Origin: Panaeolus papilionaceus | Taxonomy: Eukaryota > Basidiomycota > Agaricomycetes > Agaricales | Direction: 5' to 3' | Length of the DNA: 64,000 nt | NCBI GenBank assembly: GCA_015501605.1 | Contig: JADNRZ010000022.1 | Span: 186,001 to 250,000, forward strand | Program-made: the position numbers and the translations under genes | Shown here: in pieces, positions 12,055 through 23,218 of the stretch | Layout: each line of letters starts with the position of its first letter | Numbering within the stretch: the first letter of the stretch is position 1 | Notes under the pieces: model-generated | What the model was told of the DNA's origin: nothing | The model's database searches: none | What the model saw: only the letters and a program-made list of their open reading frames with translations

Positions 12055-12425
12055 TTACACGCCCTCCACGAGGAATGCTTTTGTTGCGCTTCCACCACTC
12101 AAGGTCACCGCGTCGCCTCCAGTACTGATGCTGAATAGGAGAACACCGCCGCTCATGCAGAATTTAGAGTTGGATTCCAAGAAGCAGACAAAGCTCCGTC
12201 GAGGTGTATAAATGACCGAGAAATCTTCATGAACGAATGGAGATCCACGATAGCGCTAGGCGAGTATCAAGGCCACGTTTTGTCGATCCGGAGTCCATAG
12301 TGGCACCTTCGTCCCACTAGCTCGCATCGTAATTGCCGCCCGTGTGGTTTGTCGATGTTGTCCCCAAAACGCGCCGTGTTTCCCAAGATCTCGACCGCGA
12401 CGGAATCCGGGGTGGCAGCACCATA
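12055..12425 (-). CDS. possible terminal exons of an unrecognised gene, or a decayed remnant
   Basis: Two open stretches look coding although neither starts with ATG. Exon A (12318-12425) reads YGAATPDSVAVEILG and DNIDKPHGRQLRCEL. A 62 bp intron (12256-12317, GTGGGA..CCTAG) joins it in frame to exon B (12055-12255), which reads RYRGSPFVHEDFSVIYTPRR, CMSGGVLLFSIS and GGSATKAFLVEGV before a stop. Upstream of exon A, an AG at 12426-12427 could be an acceptor. The sequence before it has further coding-like frames, but I could not connect them convincingly to an initiator or to the neighbouring gene that stops at 12643. Either the true gene is longer than I can splice, or this is a relic. No family recognised. 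Confidence 0.35.
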
Positions 12426-12642
12426 CTAAGGATCGATGGAATCGCCCGCATCAGCGAACACCCATTAAATAGGTAGAATTGTTGGAGGCCTGTCATCCAT
12501 TGGTGAACAGGAGATGGAAGAAGCGTGTTATCCACGGAAAAGAAGGAGAGGCTGAATCGAAACGAGGCATACACCCATGCACAAGTTCTCCCATTCACAC
12601 AATAAAAAGTTATTATGTGTGGCAACGCTGCTCTGCAAGGTG

Positions 12643-14266
12643 TTATCCCTCGAAGTCGTACATAACTTTGGCACCCGTAGTAAAATTTGATCCCTCTGGA
12701 CCATTGCGCAACAGCGGATCAAGCGAAGCCAACTCATCCCTGATGCCGTTCCGCGCAAACGCGTCCAGGTCCTTTAGAAGCGTCGATGTAATTCTCTAGG
12801 AGTGATAACACAGGTGTTAGTCCCTATCGCCAAGACCGCGATAACCAGTGAAAAATCAGGGTCTTGCTTACCTTGAGTTTCTCATCGATTTTCTGGACCA
12901 TCTCTCCAAGGGCTTTATTCCATATCACAGGAGGCGGGCTTCCCAGTGTCCCTCCGAACATATTGGACCCCATCATCGCGCCTGTCGGATTCGCAATCGC
13001 CCACAGACTGCTGCTCATATCGCTTTCTAGAGCAGGTGCTGATAGGGGGCCGCTTCCGTTCTGATGCCCGTTATGTATAGGTTGGTGGAGGTTAGGGTTT
13101 GACGACTGATACGGGTTACTAGGGAAGTAGCCGCCGTTGTGCAACTGTGTCTGACCGTGTTCTGCGAATAGATATGATACCCCTGGGTGAGGCGAGAGTA
13201 ATCCGAGTGGTCCCATCATGTGTTGGTTGGAGTGGGGAAAGGGGGATGGCCCCAATAACTTTCCGATTTTGTTGTAAACCTCGGATAGGACATCGAGCAG
13301 TGAGAGAAGCGTTTGGTGGTAATCTAATGGGAAAGGCTAGACATTTTGGGGAGATGTGTTCATACAATGTCGCTAGCAAAGATTTGTCAAAGTACGCTTA
13401 CCGTTGAGGGTGCTATTAGGTACGACGCGTCGAACATTGGCGAGTCGGCATACGATCCCGTGTACTCTGATACTTTTCTCCCAGTTTTTGGTCGGAATCT
13501 CATTCGCTGTTCATGTAGATAAAATATCAGGCACATGTATGATGACACGCATTATGAACGAACCATTTTCGACTTGTTGTCACCCTCATCTTTAGCTTGA
13601 TCATATTCCGTTATAGTGTTGAGAAGACCACGTAGCAGATCGTTAGGTTGGTTAATGTCCAACAGGGTTGACAACGACAAGCCAAGAATAGCGAAACGTG
13701 CCGTTCTGTAAGGCGGCATTTTTCATTCGCGGGAATGGCATGGCAATTGGGAAGGATCTACACACCTCTTTTTCATTGCATTGTTATTGAACACTTTCTC
13801 GAGCCCTGACTGGGATATCAATATGGTATGAAACCAATGGGTTCGACTATAAGCAAAGATGAGAATCTGCTAAGAAAGCAAAATAAAGTATAGGAGAATA
13901 CCCTTCATGAATATTCCTGATGTAAGTAAGAGTTGTTATTCTCTTCTGGACGAGTTCCCTGAGGTATTCGACGGATGTTCCCTGACCAAGAGGTGGACTC
14001 TGTGCACCTGTCAAAGCCGATCCTACTGTTTCTGAATGTAAAGACTGCGCATCCCAGTCTCTAGGAATTGGAGTTGTTACAGTCGGGGTGGCCACGGATG
14101 CGAATGATAGGGAAGTTGCGTTTATTGATGATGTCGCGGCGAGATTGAGAGGTGGTGGTATTGAAGAGTTTGAAGCATTAGTTGTAGATTTAAAGGAAGT
14201 AAGAAGATGTTGAGCAGAGTTTTTTCTTTTCATTATTGGTCGCTGGTCTGTTGAATGGTGGGACAT
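12643..14266 (-). CDS. conserved-looking protein of unknown function
   Basis: Six exons (13902-14266, 13766-13846, 13584-13705, 13402-13506, 12872-13323, 12643-12795) total 1278 nt, 425 aa, with every junction in frame. The N-terminus (about 80 residues) is Ser/Thr-rich and disordered after a basic KRKNSAQHLLTSF segment. A helical core follows: VEYLRELVQKRITTLTYIRN, GRTHWFHTILISQSGLEKVF, ARFAILGLSLSTLLDINQPN and DYHQTLLSLLDVLSEVYNKI. Then comes a Gly/Pro/Asn/His-rich linker with HPGVSYLFAEHG, and a final helical part KALGEMVQKIDEKLK to LDAFARNGIRDELASLDPLL. No membrane segment, signal peptide or catalytic motif is visible. The smooth exon structure and well-formed helices argue for a real gene. 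I do not recognise the family. It starts 167 bp from the divergent NTF2 gene. Confidence 0.72.
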
Positions 14267-14433
14267 TGTTAAAATCTGAATTCAAATGTCCTTTTAATGA
14301 TTAAAAGCTAGTTAAGAAGGAAAGATGTAGACTAAGAGTACTTGCTACTGACAAGTCACATGATTCAGATAATATCCTTTATCATTCATTTCCATTTCTT
14401 TTTTACTTTCAACAACAATCCACAATCATCATC

Positions 14434-15019
14434 ATGGCAGACATCACCGCAGTGTCAAAGCAATTCGTCGACTATTACTATGCCACTTTCTCAGCAAATC
14501 GTAGTGCATTGCAAGCTCTTTATGTACGTCTGATTATTCCACAAACTATCAAATTCAATCCTGATCTTATCTCTTAGCGCCCTCATTCTATGCTCACCTT
14601 TGAAGGCGAATCTATCATGGGAACAGAGAAAGTCGTAGAGAAACTTACAGTGAGATCGATTTCAATGTTCTCAATCTGACCTCAACTAAGTTCGTGCATT
14701 AGTCTCTTCCTTTCCAACAAGTTCAGCACAAAATCACAACTCTCGATGCCCAACCATCAGTAGCCGAGGGCAGTCTTCTTATCAGCGTAACTGGCCTTCT
14801 TGTCGTACGTCAGTTGTATGGCTATTTTGTTCAACACCTCACAATTTGCTTTGATCATCAGGTTGATGGATCCGAAAACCCATTGCAATTCAGCCAGGTC
14901 TTCCAACTTCTCCCAGATGCCGGTTCATATTATGTGTACGCTCTCCATTCTATCCGTTCTACGACACCCTGACCCGTATCCTCAGATTCAATGACATTTT
15001 CCGCCTCAACTACGGCTGA
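14434..15019 (+). CDS. NTF2: nuclear transport factor 2
   Basis: Homodimeric carrier that brings Ran-GDP into the nucleus by binding FG nucleoporins. Five exons (14434-14523, 14578-14649, 14703-14804, 14862-14935, 14986-15019) give 372 nt, 123 aa, the usual length of NTF2. Family hallmarks: a start with FVDYYYATFSANRSALQALY, then PHSMLTFEG, a central LPFQQVQHKITTLDAQP, LISVTGLLVVDG and a C-terminus YYVFNDIFRLNYG. The acidic DGSENPLQFSQVFQL stretch supplies strands of the cone-shaped fold. Introns are 50-57 bp. The gene is divergent from the unknown gene on its left (167 bp) and convergent with the GH88 gene on its right. Confidence 0.95.
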
Positions 15020-15315
15020 GTGTCTATCCCGCACCGATACCCCAATTGCCCTTTTGCTCTAATTAGAAAAGCCCCTTGTATTGTATTCGAATCGGGAACT
15101 AATCCCTACAATTTCATTCAACATTACGACTAATGAAACTATTGTCTGTTTATTCCAACGCGATACATACATCTGTAGGTGGATGACTATGTCCGCGATG
15201 AAAAGTGCAACTGAAGTCCCGTTAATTAAAGTAGTGACATAGGTACACATGTCAATGGAGTCCTTCCTTCGTTAATAACTTGAATGAGTATGTAGTAGAG
15301 CACACGACACAACAA

Positions 15316-17211
15316 TTACCACCATGGCATAGATGCCGACCTCCTAGCAGAGGAAGTGTGGCTTGCTTGTGGAATTTGTGAATGAGTGTTACCACAAGAA
15401 GCCAATCCCATGTTGACGAGTTCATTCCCAGCTCTGATGTAATAGTAGTCACCTATAATCATGTCGAGTCAGCGGAAATCATCTCGAACGATACTAAAAC
15501 GAGGACAACGTACCATATACAATTCCTGTCAAGAAATTGTTGGCCGGCTTATTGACTGTGCCATTGGATAGTAGACTTTGATACGATGGACTCCACGCGA
15601 GGGTCGTGATGTTGTTGAGGATCGTGAATGCACCGTCGATCCAGCGCTGCTTCTGGGATGTGTCTGTTTCCTGCTGTGCAAGGAGCAGGAGCGCGTTTGT
15701 GGCGAGCGTTGCTGCAGAGGAGTCGGCTGGCCGTGGTGCAGGTGTTAAGGGTGCATTGAAATCCCTGTGAGAACATTCGCGGGCAAAACGGCGTGAGTCA
15801 AGGTCGAGAGCACACAAGTGCTGCTAAGGCACCAAGAGAGGGGGGATAATATACTGACCAAGGAACAACCCCATCAGCCGGAAGGTTCGTCAAGAAATAA
15901 TTAGCAAGTCGACGCGCAGTAGCCAAATAATCGTTGTTTTTCGTCAATCGATACACTATAAAAAAACGCAGAAACGGATCAAAGTAATGTGCGTCAATAT
16001 TAGCAGCGTGAATTATGCATATGGTCTAACAAGAAAAAGTACGCACTATTAGCAAAACCGAAAATTCCCCATGCTTGTCCCCGGGACCAGGTGCTGCTGT
16101 CGGAGAAACCCTGAGCGGTACGTTTCTTGATGACGTTCCCAGTGGTCGAGTTATATTCTATGACATGCCATGTGCTGCCTGGATGCAAAAAGCAGTGTTA
16201 GTGAATATTCACCTCTCCAATACCCATCGAGGTAAGCTCGATATGCGCGAAGTCCACGGAGCAACATTCGCGTAACAAATAACCTCGGTCATCAATGGAC
16301 AATGCCGAACCGCGTAGATAACGAGATGTAGGTACAAGCTCACCATCTGCTCGAATGTGATTTTTCATCGTCGTGTCTGCATGCCTGGTTGCGATTGTCC
16401 GAAGGGTATTGTTTCCCGTCAAAGAAGCCGAATGGAATAACACCTCGAGGTTCATCATATTATCGATGATAACCTACCCGGGGAACAATAGGGAGTTAAT
16501 ATAGTTATCCTCTCAGACAAGATAACTGCTAGGATTGCCCATTAATTTTACATACCTGGAAATCGGTAGGATCGGCTGCATCCCAACTCCTCGTACATCC
16601 CACTGTTGGATTGAATCGCGCAGCCAACAAGCTTGCGAATCGATTGATTGCATTTATGGCAGTCTGGTTCTTGGGGTTGCTATTTCAAGATAGATGTCAA
16701 CAGCGTGCACTTATGCGCGAGCCGAGACCTCTTGGACAAAGCCCAAGCACGTTCCCCGCCATCTGACCACGACCATCAAAATTGACAGGAACACGACTTA
16801 CATTGCCAACTCTTCAACAAAGGGAAAACTGATGAATCCCACATCGTGCCCAATTCCATGGTCTGCGTCGAGGTTGAGGAGGCCGTTGCTTGATGACCTG
16901 CCCCAAGCAAGCCAGTCTGCTATTCCAAGCTGGTTCTCGCTCGTTGCACCGCAGAGTTGTTTCCTGGTATTCAGCGCATACGCCGTGACGGGGAAGAAAC
17001 CAGAGGTCCATGTATTTGGGGAGAAATAGAGCCACTTTCCAGCACCCGTGTCAGTGTACTGAGGGTATTGAATTGGGTTTGGTAGAGCTTTGAATGTCGC
17101 CAAAACTTTTTGGGGGACCAATGGGGACCAAAGTTGTGGAGGACCCTCAGCCGAGGTGAGCACTGGGAGTGAGAGAGAACATAGAATGAGTGAGAGGGTG
17201 ATTTGCAACAT
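15316..17211 (-). CDS. secreted GH88-type glycosidase (unsaturated glucuronyl hydrolase family)
   Basis: Hydrolase of the alpha/alpha-barrel family that, in studied members, removes unsaturated uronic acid from oligosaccharides released by polysaccharide lyases. Seven exons (16802-17211, 16556-16679, 16344-16473, 16047-16178, 15859-15955, 15514-15764, 15316-15452) sum to 1281 nt, 426 aa, in frame. The first 20 or so residues form a signal peptide (MLQITLSLILCSLSLPVLTS). Likely catalytic residues by family knowledge are Asp123 in GHDVGF and Asp182 in VIIDNMMNLE, 59 apart as against 61 in the Bacillus enzyme. WSRGQAWGIFGFANMYR, spliced across an intron, is the typical barrel helix. Several N-x-S/T sequons fit secretion. 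The sugar acted on cannot be read from sequence. Confidence 0.85.
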
Positions 17212-18255
17212 AGAGAACTGAGAGAGAGCGACGTCGACTCGTTACAAAGGCAAAGGAGGAAGATGGATTGAGTGGTTCCAAGTCGGTTGGGCTAAAATCA
17301 GACGCAAATGGGGAAACTAAATACAGCGAATAAGGGGAGCGAAATTTCTAACGAGACTGCAGCTTATAAAGTAAGAGGTTAGGCACAATCGGGACTAATG
17401 TCTTCTATCCGTTTCGGACCGCAAGGTATCTTGGTATGTCAGAAGCGAGGTGAAACGATAACTTTATGATCTTGCAGTGAACGTGGTGGCAGCTCAACGA
17501 GCAAGAGCTGTGGGACACTGTTGAAGGAACGCACTAGGAGCCCATAAGTATGACACCATTGCAAGCTATTTTCAGCTCGCTTCGACTTCCGTCGGATGGT
17601 CTGAAGGGCTTCCGTTACCAGGTGACTGATCGAATGCCACAAGCAGACTGTCAATGTGTTGATGACCGCCCGAACAGTTCTAAAGCGCATTGTGAAGCAA
17701 GCTTCTTGGAACTTATGGCGTTAGATAGGTAGACAGAGACCACAGGTGATATATCTCATCTGACGAAAGAAGTTGGGACATTGGTGAAGTCAAGTGGTAA
17801 ATGGGCAGTGGTACTCACAATTCTATCTCATAAATATAACTACTAAACGGCTGTCGTATGTGTCTGGAAATATGTAACCACCATACCAATGTGCTTCATG
17901 AACGAGATGTCGAGAAACTCCAGACGTAATTGCACAATTATAGTTCGCACGAAGAAAAGAGTTCACACAATTGAAAATCCTAGTTAATACTCATGGTTCG
18001 GGTGAACAAACTCGAATGTCAGCATGCAAAGTCGATCCACAGTTCAAAGTCACTGCGGGCGCAAGTAGAATGTAGTGGTCAATGGATAAAAGCTGTGATC
18101 ACATAAAGGACCTGTTTGATCAGCTTTGTTTGGCTCAAGCTTGCGCAGTACACAGCCGCGCCAGTCCATCCAACCACTCTTAAACCCTTTGCCATTATTC
18201 CATTCTTTCTCTAATTGCTTTTAGTTCTCCATACATTCCATTCAGTCTTTAGAGA
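17212..18255. other. divergent promoter region between GH88 and VPS1, no gene seen
   Basis: About 1 kb between two outward-reading genes. Open frames here (for example 17439-17690) lack an ATG context, splice sites or codon pattern to support a gene. The stretch close to 18190-18255 is pyrimidine-rich (CCATTATTCCATTCTTTCTC), which fits a core promoter and leader for VPS1. Confidence 0.5.
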
Positions 18256-20954
18256 ATGGCTACATCAGGTCTAGGAACAGAAATCGTCTCCGTTGTCAAC
18301 AAACTTCAGGATGTCTTCACCTCTATTGGCACTGGTGCCGGGAGTGCTATAGATCTGCCTCAAATATGTGTTCTCGGAAGTCAAAGTAGTGGAAAGAGTA
18401 GTGTCCTGGAAGTGAGTATTTGATGTTCAACCCAACGACCTATCATATCTCAATGTTGTTGGCGTCTAGAATATCGTTGGTCGAGATTTCCTGCCTCGTG
18501 GTACTGGTATCGTGACACGACGACCATTGGTATGATACTTTTACAATTTGTGATCCCTAGTATCGATGTCGATAACTCTCTTTAGGTGCTACAATTGATC
18601 AATAGACCTTCATCTGGAGGTTCGCTTCGTCTTTCACATATGACGCGTTCGCGACTAATTGATTGGTCCTAAATACAGCTCAACAAAACGGGATTGATAA
18701 ATCAAGCGACAAGCAAGCCAATGCAGACGAGTGGGGAGAGTTCCTTCACCTTCCTGGAGAGAAGTTCTATGATTTCAATAAGATCAGAGATGAAATTGTC
18801 CGTGATACAGAGGCCAAAACGGGCAAAAACGCTGGCATCTCCCCTGTCCCTATTAACCTTCGCGTTTACTCTCCCAATGTACTCACCCTCACCCTGGTGG
18901 ATCTTCCGGGTCTAACCAAGGTCCCTGTGGGAGACCAACCTCGCGATATTGAGAAGCAGATTCGTGAAATGTTGATGAAGTATATCTCAAAGCCTGCTTG
19001 TATTGTCCTGGCAGTCACTGCCGCCAACACCGATTTGGCCAACTCGGATGGTTTGAAGATGGCTCGCGAGGTCGATCCTGAAGGAACGAGGACAATCGGA
19101 GTGTTGACCAAGGTGGATCTTATGTGAGTCATTCTATTCACTTGTTCGTCCTGTCCTAATGTGCTCATCATAAACCAATGACTAGGGACGTTGGAACTGA
19201 TGTTGTTGATATTCTTGCTGGTCGCATCATCCCATTGAGGCTTGGTTATGTACCGGTCGTTAATCGTGGTCAAAGAGATATCGAAAACAACAAACCTATC
19301 AGCGCAGCACTCGATAACGAGCGGGGATTCTTTGAAAACCACCCTTCGTATAAGAGCAAGGCTCAATTCTGCGGTACTCCTTTCCTGGCCAGGAAATTGA
19401 ACATGGTGCGTTTTCCTTTGATGACACTGTTCCATTCGAGCTAAGGAGCCGTTTTAGATTTTGATGCACCACATTCGTGCAACGCTTCCTGACATCAAAG
19501 CCCGCATCTCACAGAACCTGCAGAAGTACAATGCTGAGTTGATGCAACTCGGCGGTCCTATGGCTGATGGCAACTCTGGAAATGTTGTCCTTTCCGTGAT
19601 CACCGATTTTACTTCAGAGTTCAGAACCACGATTGATGGTAACACCAACGATTTGTCCATCAATGAGCTGTCGGGAGGTGCTCGCATCAGCTTTGTGTTC
19701 CACGAGCTATTCAACAATGGTATTAAGAGCATCGACCCCTTTGACCAAGTCAAAGACGGCGATATCCGCACCCTGCTTTATAACTCATCCGTGAGTCTAC
19801 TTGCAGCTCGGTTATGCTTGATGGTGCTCATCAGCGTCGTAGGGTTCAACACCAGCGCTCTTTGTCGGTACAGCTGCATTTGAAGTCATTGTTAAGCAAC
19901 AGATCAAACGGCTCGAAGAGCCGAGCCTGAAATGTTGTCAGCTAGTGTATGATGAGTTAATCCGCATTTTGACCCAAATCCTGTCCAAGATGGTACAGTG
20001 ACCCTTTGCATTCGCCCATGCAACTATTCTCACATGTTCTACAGCAATCCTTCCGCCGCTATCCCGCCTTGAAGGACCGTTTCAATTCCGTAGTCATCAA
20101 TTTCTTCAAGCAAGCGATGACACCAACTATGAAGCTCGTCAGTGACATGGTTGCGTACGTACCTACCCTCTCCACTTCCGTCAAAAATTTTGTGCTAAAG
20201 ATAGTTGCTAGCATGCAAGCTTGCTACGTCAACACCACACATCCAGACTTCATTGGTGGTCACAAGGTAAGTCAAGTTATCACGATTTCATGCTATTAAC
20301 TACTTAGCAATCTTCATTTCAGGCAACATCACTTGTGTCTGAGCGTCTCAGGCCTCCTCAACAGCAACCCGAGAAAAAGGATCCCAAGGCACAAGTGAAC
20401 AACAACAAGGATCTCGATGTTGATGTTAAGAAGGACGACAGCTTCTTTGGATCTTTCTTTGCTGGCAAGGGTGCAGCCAGCAAGAAGAAGGGCGCAGCAG
20501 CAATGGAAGCTCCTCCACCTATCATTCGCCCTCAGGCAGCTTTGAGTGAGCGCGAAACGATGGAGACTGAAGTCATCAGTGCGTAATCCAGAAATTTGAT
20601 GTTGATGTTTCGTTATGTATCTGACTGTCATTGCTGGAATTGTGCAGAGCTCCTCATCCATTCATACTTCAACATTGTCAAACGGGAGATGATTGACATG
20701 GTTCCAAAAGCTATCACCTTGACTCTCGTCAACTTCTCCAAGGAGAACCTGCAGCGAGAATTGCTACAGGAGCTTTACAAGCCTGATGTTTTGGATGAGT
20801 TGTTGAAGGAGAGTGAATTCGTCGTTAGCAGGAGGAAGGAGGTGCAGAGCATGATTTCCGCACTCAATAAGGCTGAAGAGTACGTGAAATTTTACATCGG
20901 CTGAATGTTGTTTCGATCTAACCTTTTTTAAATAGGATCGTTGCTGGTGTTTAA
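18256..20954 (+). CDS. VPS1: dynamin-like GTPase Vps1
   Basis: Large GTPase that self-assembles on membranes and drives scission in Golgi-to-vacuole, endocytic and peroxisomal traffic. Twelve exons (first 18256-18411, last 20936-20954) sum to 2070 nt, 689 aa, in frame. The GTPase domain has G1 [13 protein letters not shown]2 near [13 protein letters not shown]3 DLPGLTKV and G4 TKVDLMD (codon split by an intron). The middle domain follows ([20 protein letters not shown]). Between it and the C-terminal GED there is a Lys/Asp/Gly-rich spacer with [20 protein letters not shown], where classical dynamin has its PH domain. The GED ends KAEEIVAGV. No PH or Pro-rich domain is present, which marks Vps1 rather than classical dynamin; the variable insert and length argue against Dnm1. 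Exon 3 is only 34 nt. Confidence 0.9.
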
Positions 20955-21500
20955 ACTTGCATCCTTGAACTTTCCTGGACTAATTGTTCTGGAACATTGT
21001 TGCATCCATAAACCTCACTCGTTCCGCTCACACCGCTGCACCATGACGATAACACCCACCCTCCAGCCCCGAACCGGATCCACAGTTTGCATCGCAAATA
21101 GCAGCTGTTCTTCACATTTCTTGTTTGTTACATGGATTGATTTTTTAGTTTAATAGTACGGGCATACTTTTCTGAATACATGCATACTGTAAATACCCCA
21201 GTTTCTTGACAATAGTCTTTTCCATCCTCAATCACTTGTATCTGAGTTGATATATCATGGGTATAATGTATTGGATCTGCCGACACGACTTGAAATTTCT
21301 TGAAGGAATGATAATCCCCTTTCGATACTCTCTACCAATCAGTGACTGTCCTGATGGTTGTAAGTATACACGATAAGCGGCAAACCCCAAAGAAGGAATC
21401 ATGAGATGGCAGCGCTTCAAAGTCTGCCTCCATCATATATTAAAAAGGCCTTACCGCTCCATTGCTACCCGTGGTCTTCATGGTCGATTAATCGCATTTT
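20955..21500. other. 3' flank between the convergent VPS1 and Fic genes, no gene seen
   Basis: Convergent intergenic stretch that must hold both 3' untranslated regions. It is AT-rich around 21120-21200. I see no coding frame supported by splice sites. Confidence 0.5.
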
Positions 21501-23218
21501 TCACGAAGTACACAAGTCCAGCGGTTGTGAGGACAGTGCAATTTCTGTGCACATCAATGCGTCGTCGAGGCCATCCATGATGCACTGAACCATGGCGGAG
21601 TGATCGCCATCCGATGCCTGACAATCCGCAGTTAGTCGCATGATAATGATAATAGGTGTTACTAGCATGTGTGCTCACTTTGGTAATGGCGGCGTAGTAG
21701 TCGGACCGGTTGTATAAAGAAATTGACATAGGTGGGTACCCATGCTTGTACAGTGGGAGAGACGCAAACATTCTTGCCAAGCGCCCGTTGCCGTCCTAAA
21801 TAAAATTATCAGAAGAAAAAAAAGAGGATATTTTTTAAATTGTACCCTTACTTCGAAGGGGTGACATCTGACGAACACTAAATGGAACCAACTCGATGTT
21901 CCGAATGGGTTTCTCCACGTTCGAATCCATTGCTTATACATATGTGCTGTCAATTTTATATTTTCTCAACGGAAGATAGCGTGCCCACCTTTGCCATCCG
22001 ACAGATATACTCGAGCTCCGTGTCGACATCGGGGAAGGGACAACATTCGACCTTGTAAGTTATCCCTGATACAAGGACGGTCTTGCGTGTCTCCGTCCGC
22101 GTCATCCCAGCAGGGATGCCTTGACAGTTCCCTGGAATGTTGAACTGGCACGTCTTCATTAGGCGTGCGTGGATACGGCAAATCACGTCTTTGTTGATGT
22201 CTGCAAGATTGCCATCCTTGTCCACCAGGGATAAAAGGATTTCAAACGCCTGGTAAAGTGTGCCTTAAAACCTAAGAAGGGCGCTGCGCAGTGAGAGTAA
22301 TCAGACAAACCGCCAGCGTGTCTTTCAAGATATTTCTGATGGTATCGACCTCCTTCATAGCGCTATCTGGGTTGCAGATGACCTTTCCATCATCAAATCC
22401 GCGTCCAATTAAATCTTGAGCCGACTGGAGAAATGACATGCGTTAATGATGACGACATAAATGATTTAATCAAGCTGGATGCACACCTCTTGTGTCAAAA
22501 GGAAAACGCTCTCGACCACAACGGTTTCAATTGCGAGTTTCCGAAGATAGGCGCAGAAGAATGGGGATTCAACCCCCTGCACTGTCAGCTCTTGCCATTT
22601 CCGCTTTATTTCTTCCGAGCCAGGAGGTAGCTTAGGCAAGTGCGTTGGGAAGATGTGCTCTCTTGTTGGCTTCCATCTTCGATAATATGAACCTGATGTG
22701 CGCAATGATTAGCCTTCAGAATGCCCCGAACACGATGTATTTATAAATTCACTATCGCGCGCTTTAACCAGCTTTTCATTGACTTCAGAGTCAACTTTAG
22801 CGCCGAACTTGTCGACAAATGCATTAAACTCGTCATCGTGGATCCCTAAATCTGAGAGCCTGTGCTGTGCCTGCGGTTTTGCGTATACGGTGATTAGCTT
22901 AACGGGCACACTAAAAATGGCCTCGTGGACCTTGTTACCTTTCGAAAGAGGTCAAGTGCAAGAGACTGCCACTTTAAATATACAAATAGTTTGGCCAGCC
23001 GAACCAGAAAATAAGGATGGGAATCAGAGTAACGGCCAACCATCTCCTGATATAACGTCACTCGGAGCCTAACATCCAACCTGCTAACGGTAAGCAGTCT
23101 TTCGCGGTCTTCTTCAGAGACGACACTCGGTATTTCCTGTAAATATCCGTTGAATCAAACAAAGTGATACAGTTAGATTAGAAGTAAATACCTGCAGTAT
23201 TGGTGATGTATATGACAT
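21501..23218 (-). CDS. Fic-domain protein (predicted AMP-transferase, class II type)
   Basis: Predicted enzyme that would transfer AMP from ATP to Ser, Thr or Tyr of a target protein. Nine exons (23192-23218, 22939-23136, 22753-22870, 22487-22692, 22311-22424, 21989-22249, 21852-21932, 21679-21795, 21501-21617) total 1239 nt, 412 aa, in frame. The active-site loop is the full consensus HPFEDGNGRLAR, residues 332-343, built across an intron after Glu335. His332 would be the base and Asp336 the Mg-binding acid. Upstream, residues 171-176 read TVVVES, closely matching the inhibitory [S/T]xxxE[G/N] motif found N-terminal to the Fic core in class II proteins such as FICD; Glu175 would be the inhibitory glutamate. 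The N-terminal third is helical, as in TPR-bearing relatives, but I could not confirm a TPR. No signal peptide or membrane segment is visible. Confidence 0.85.
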
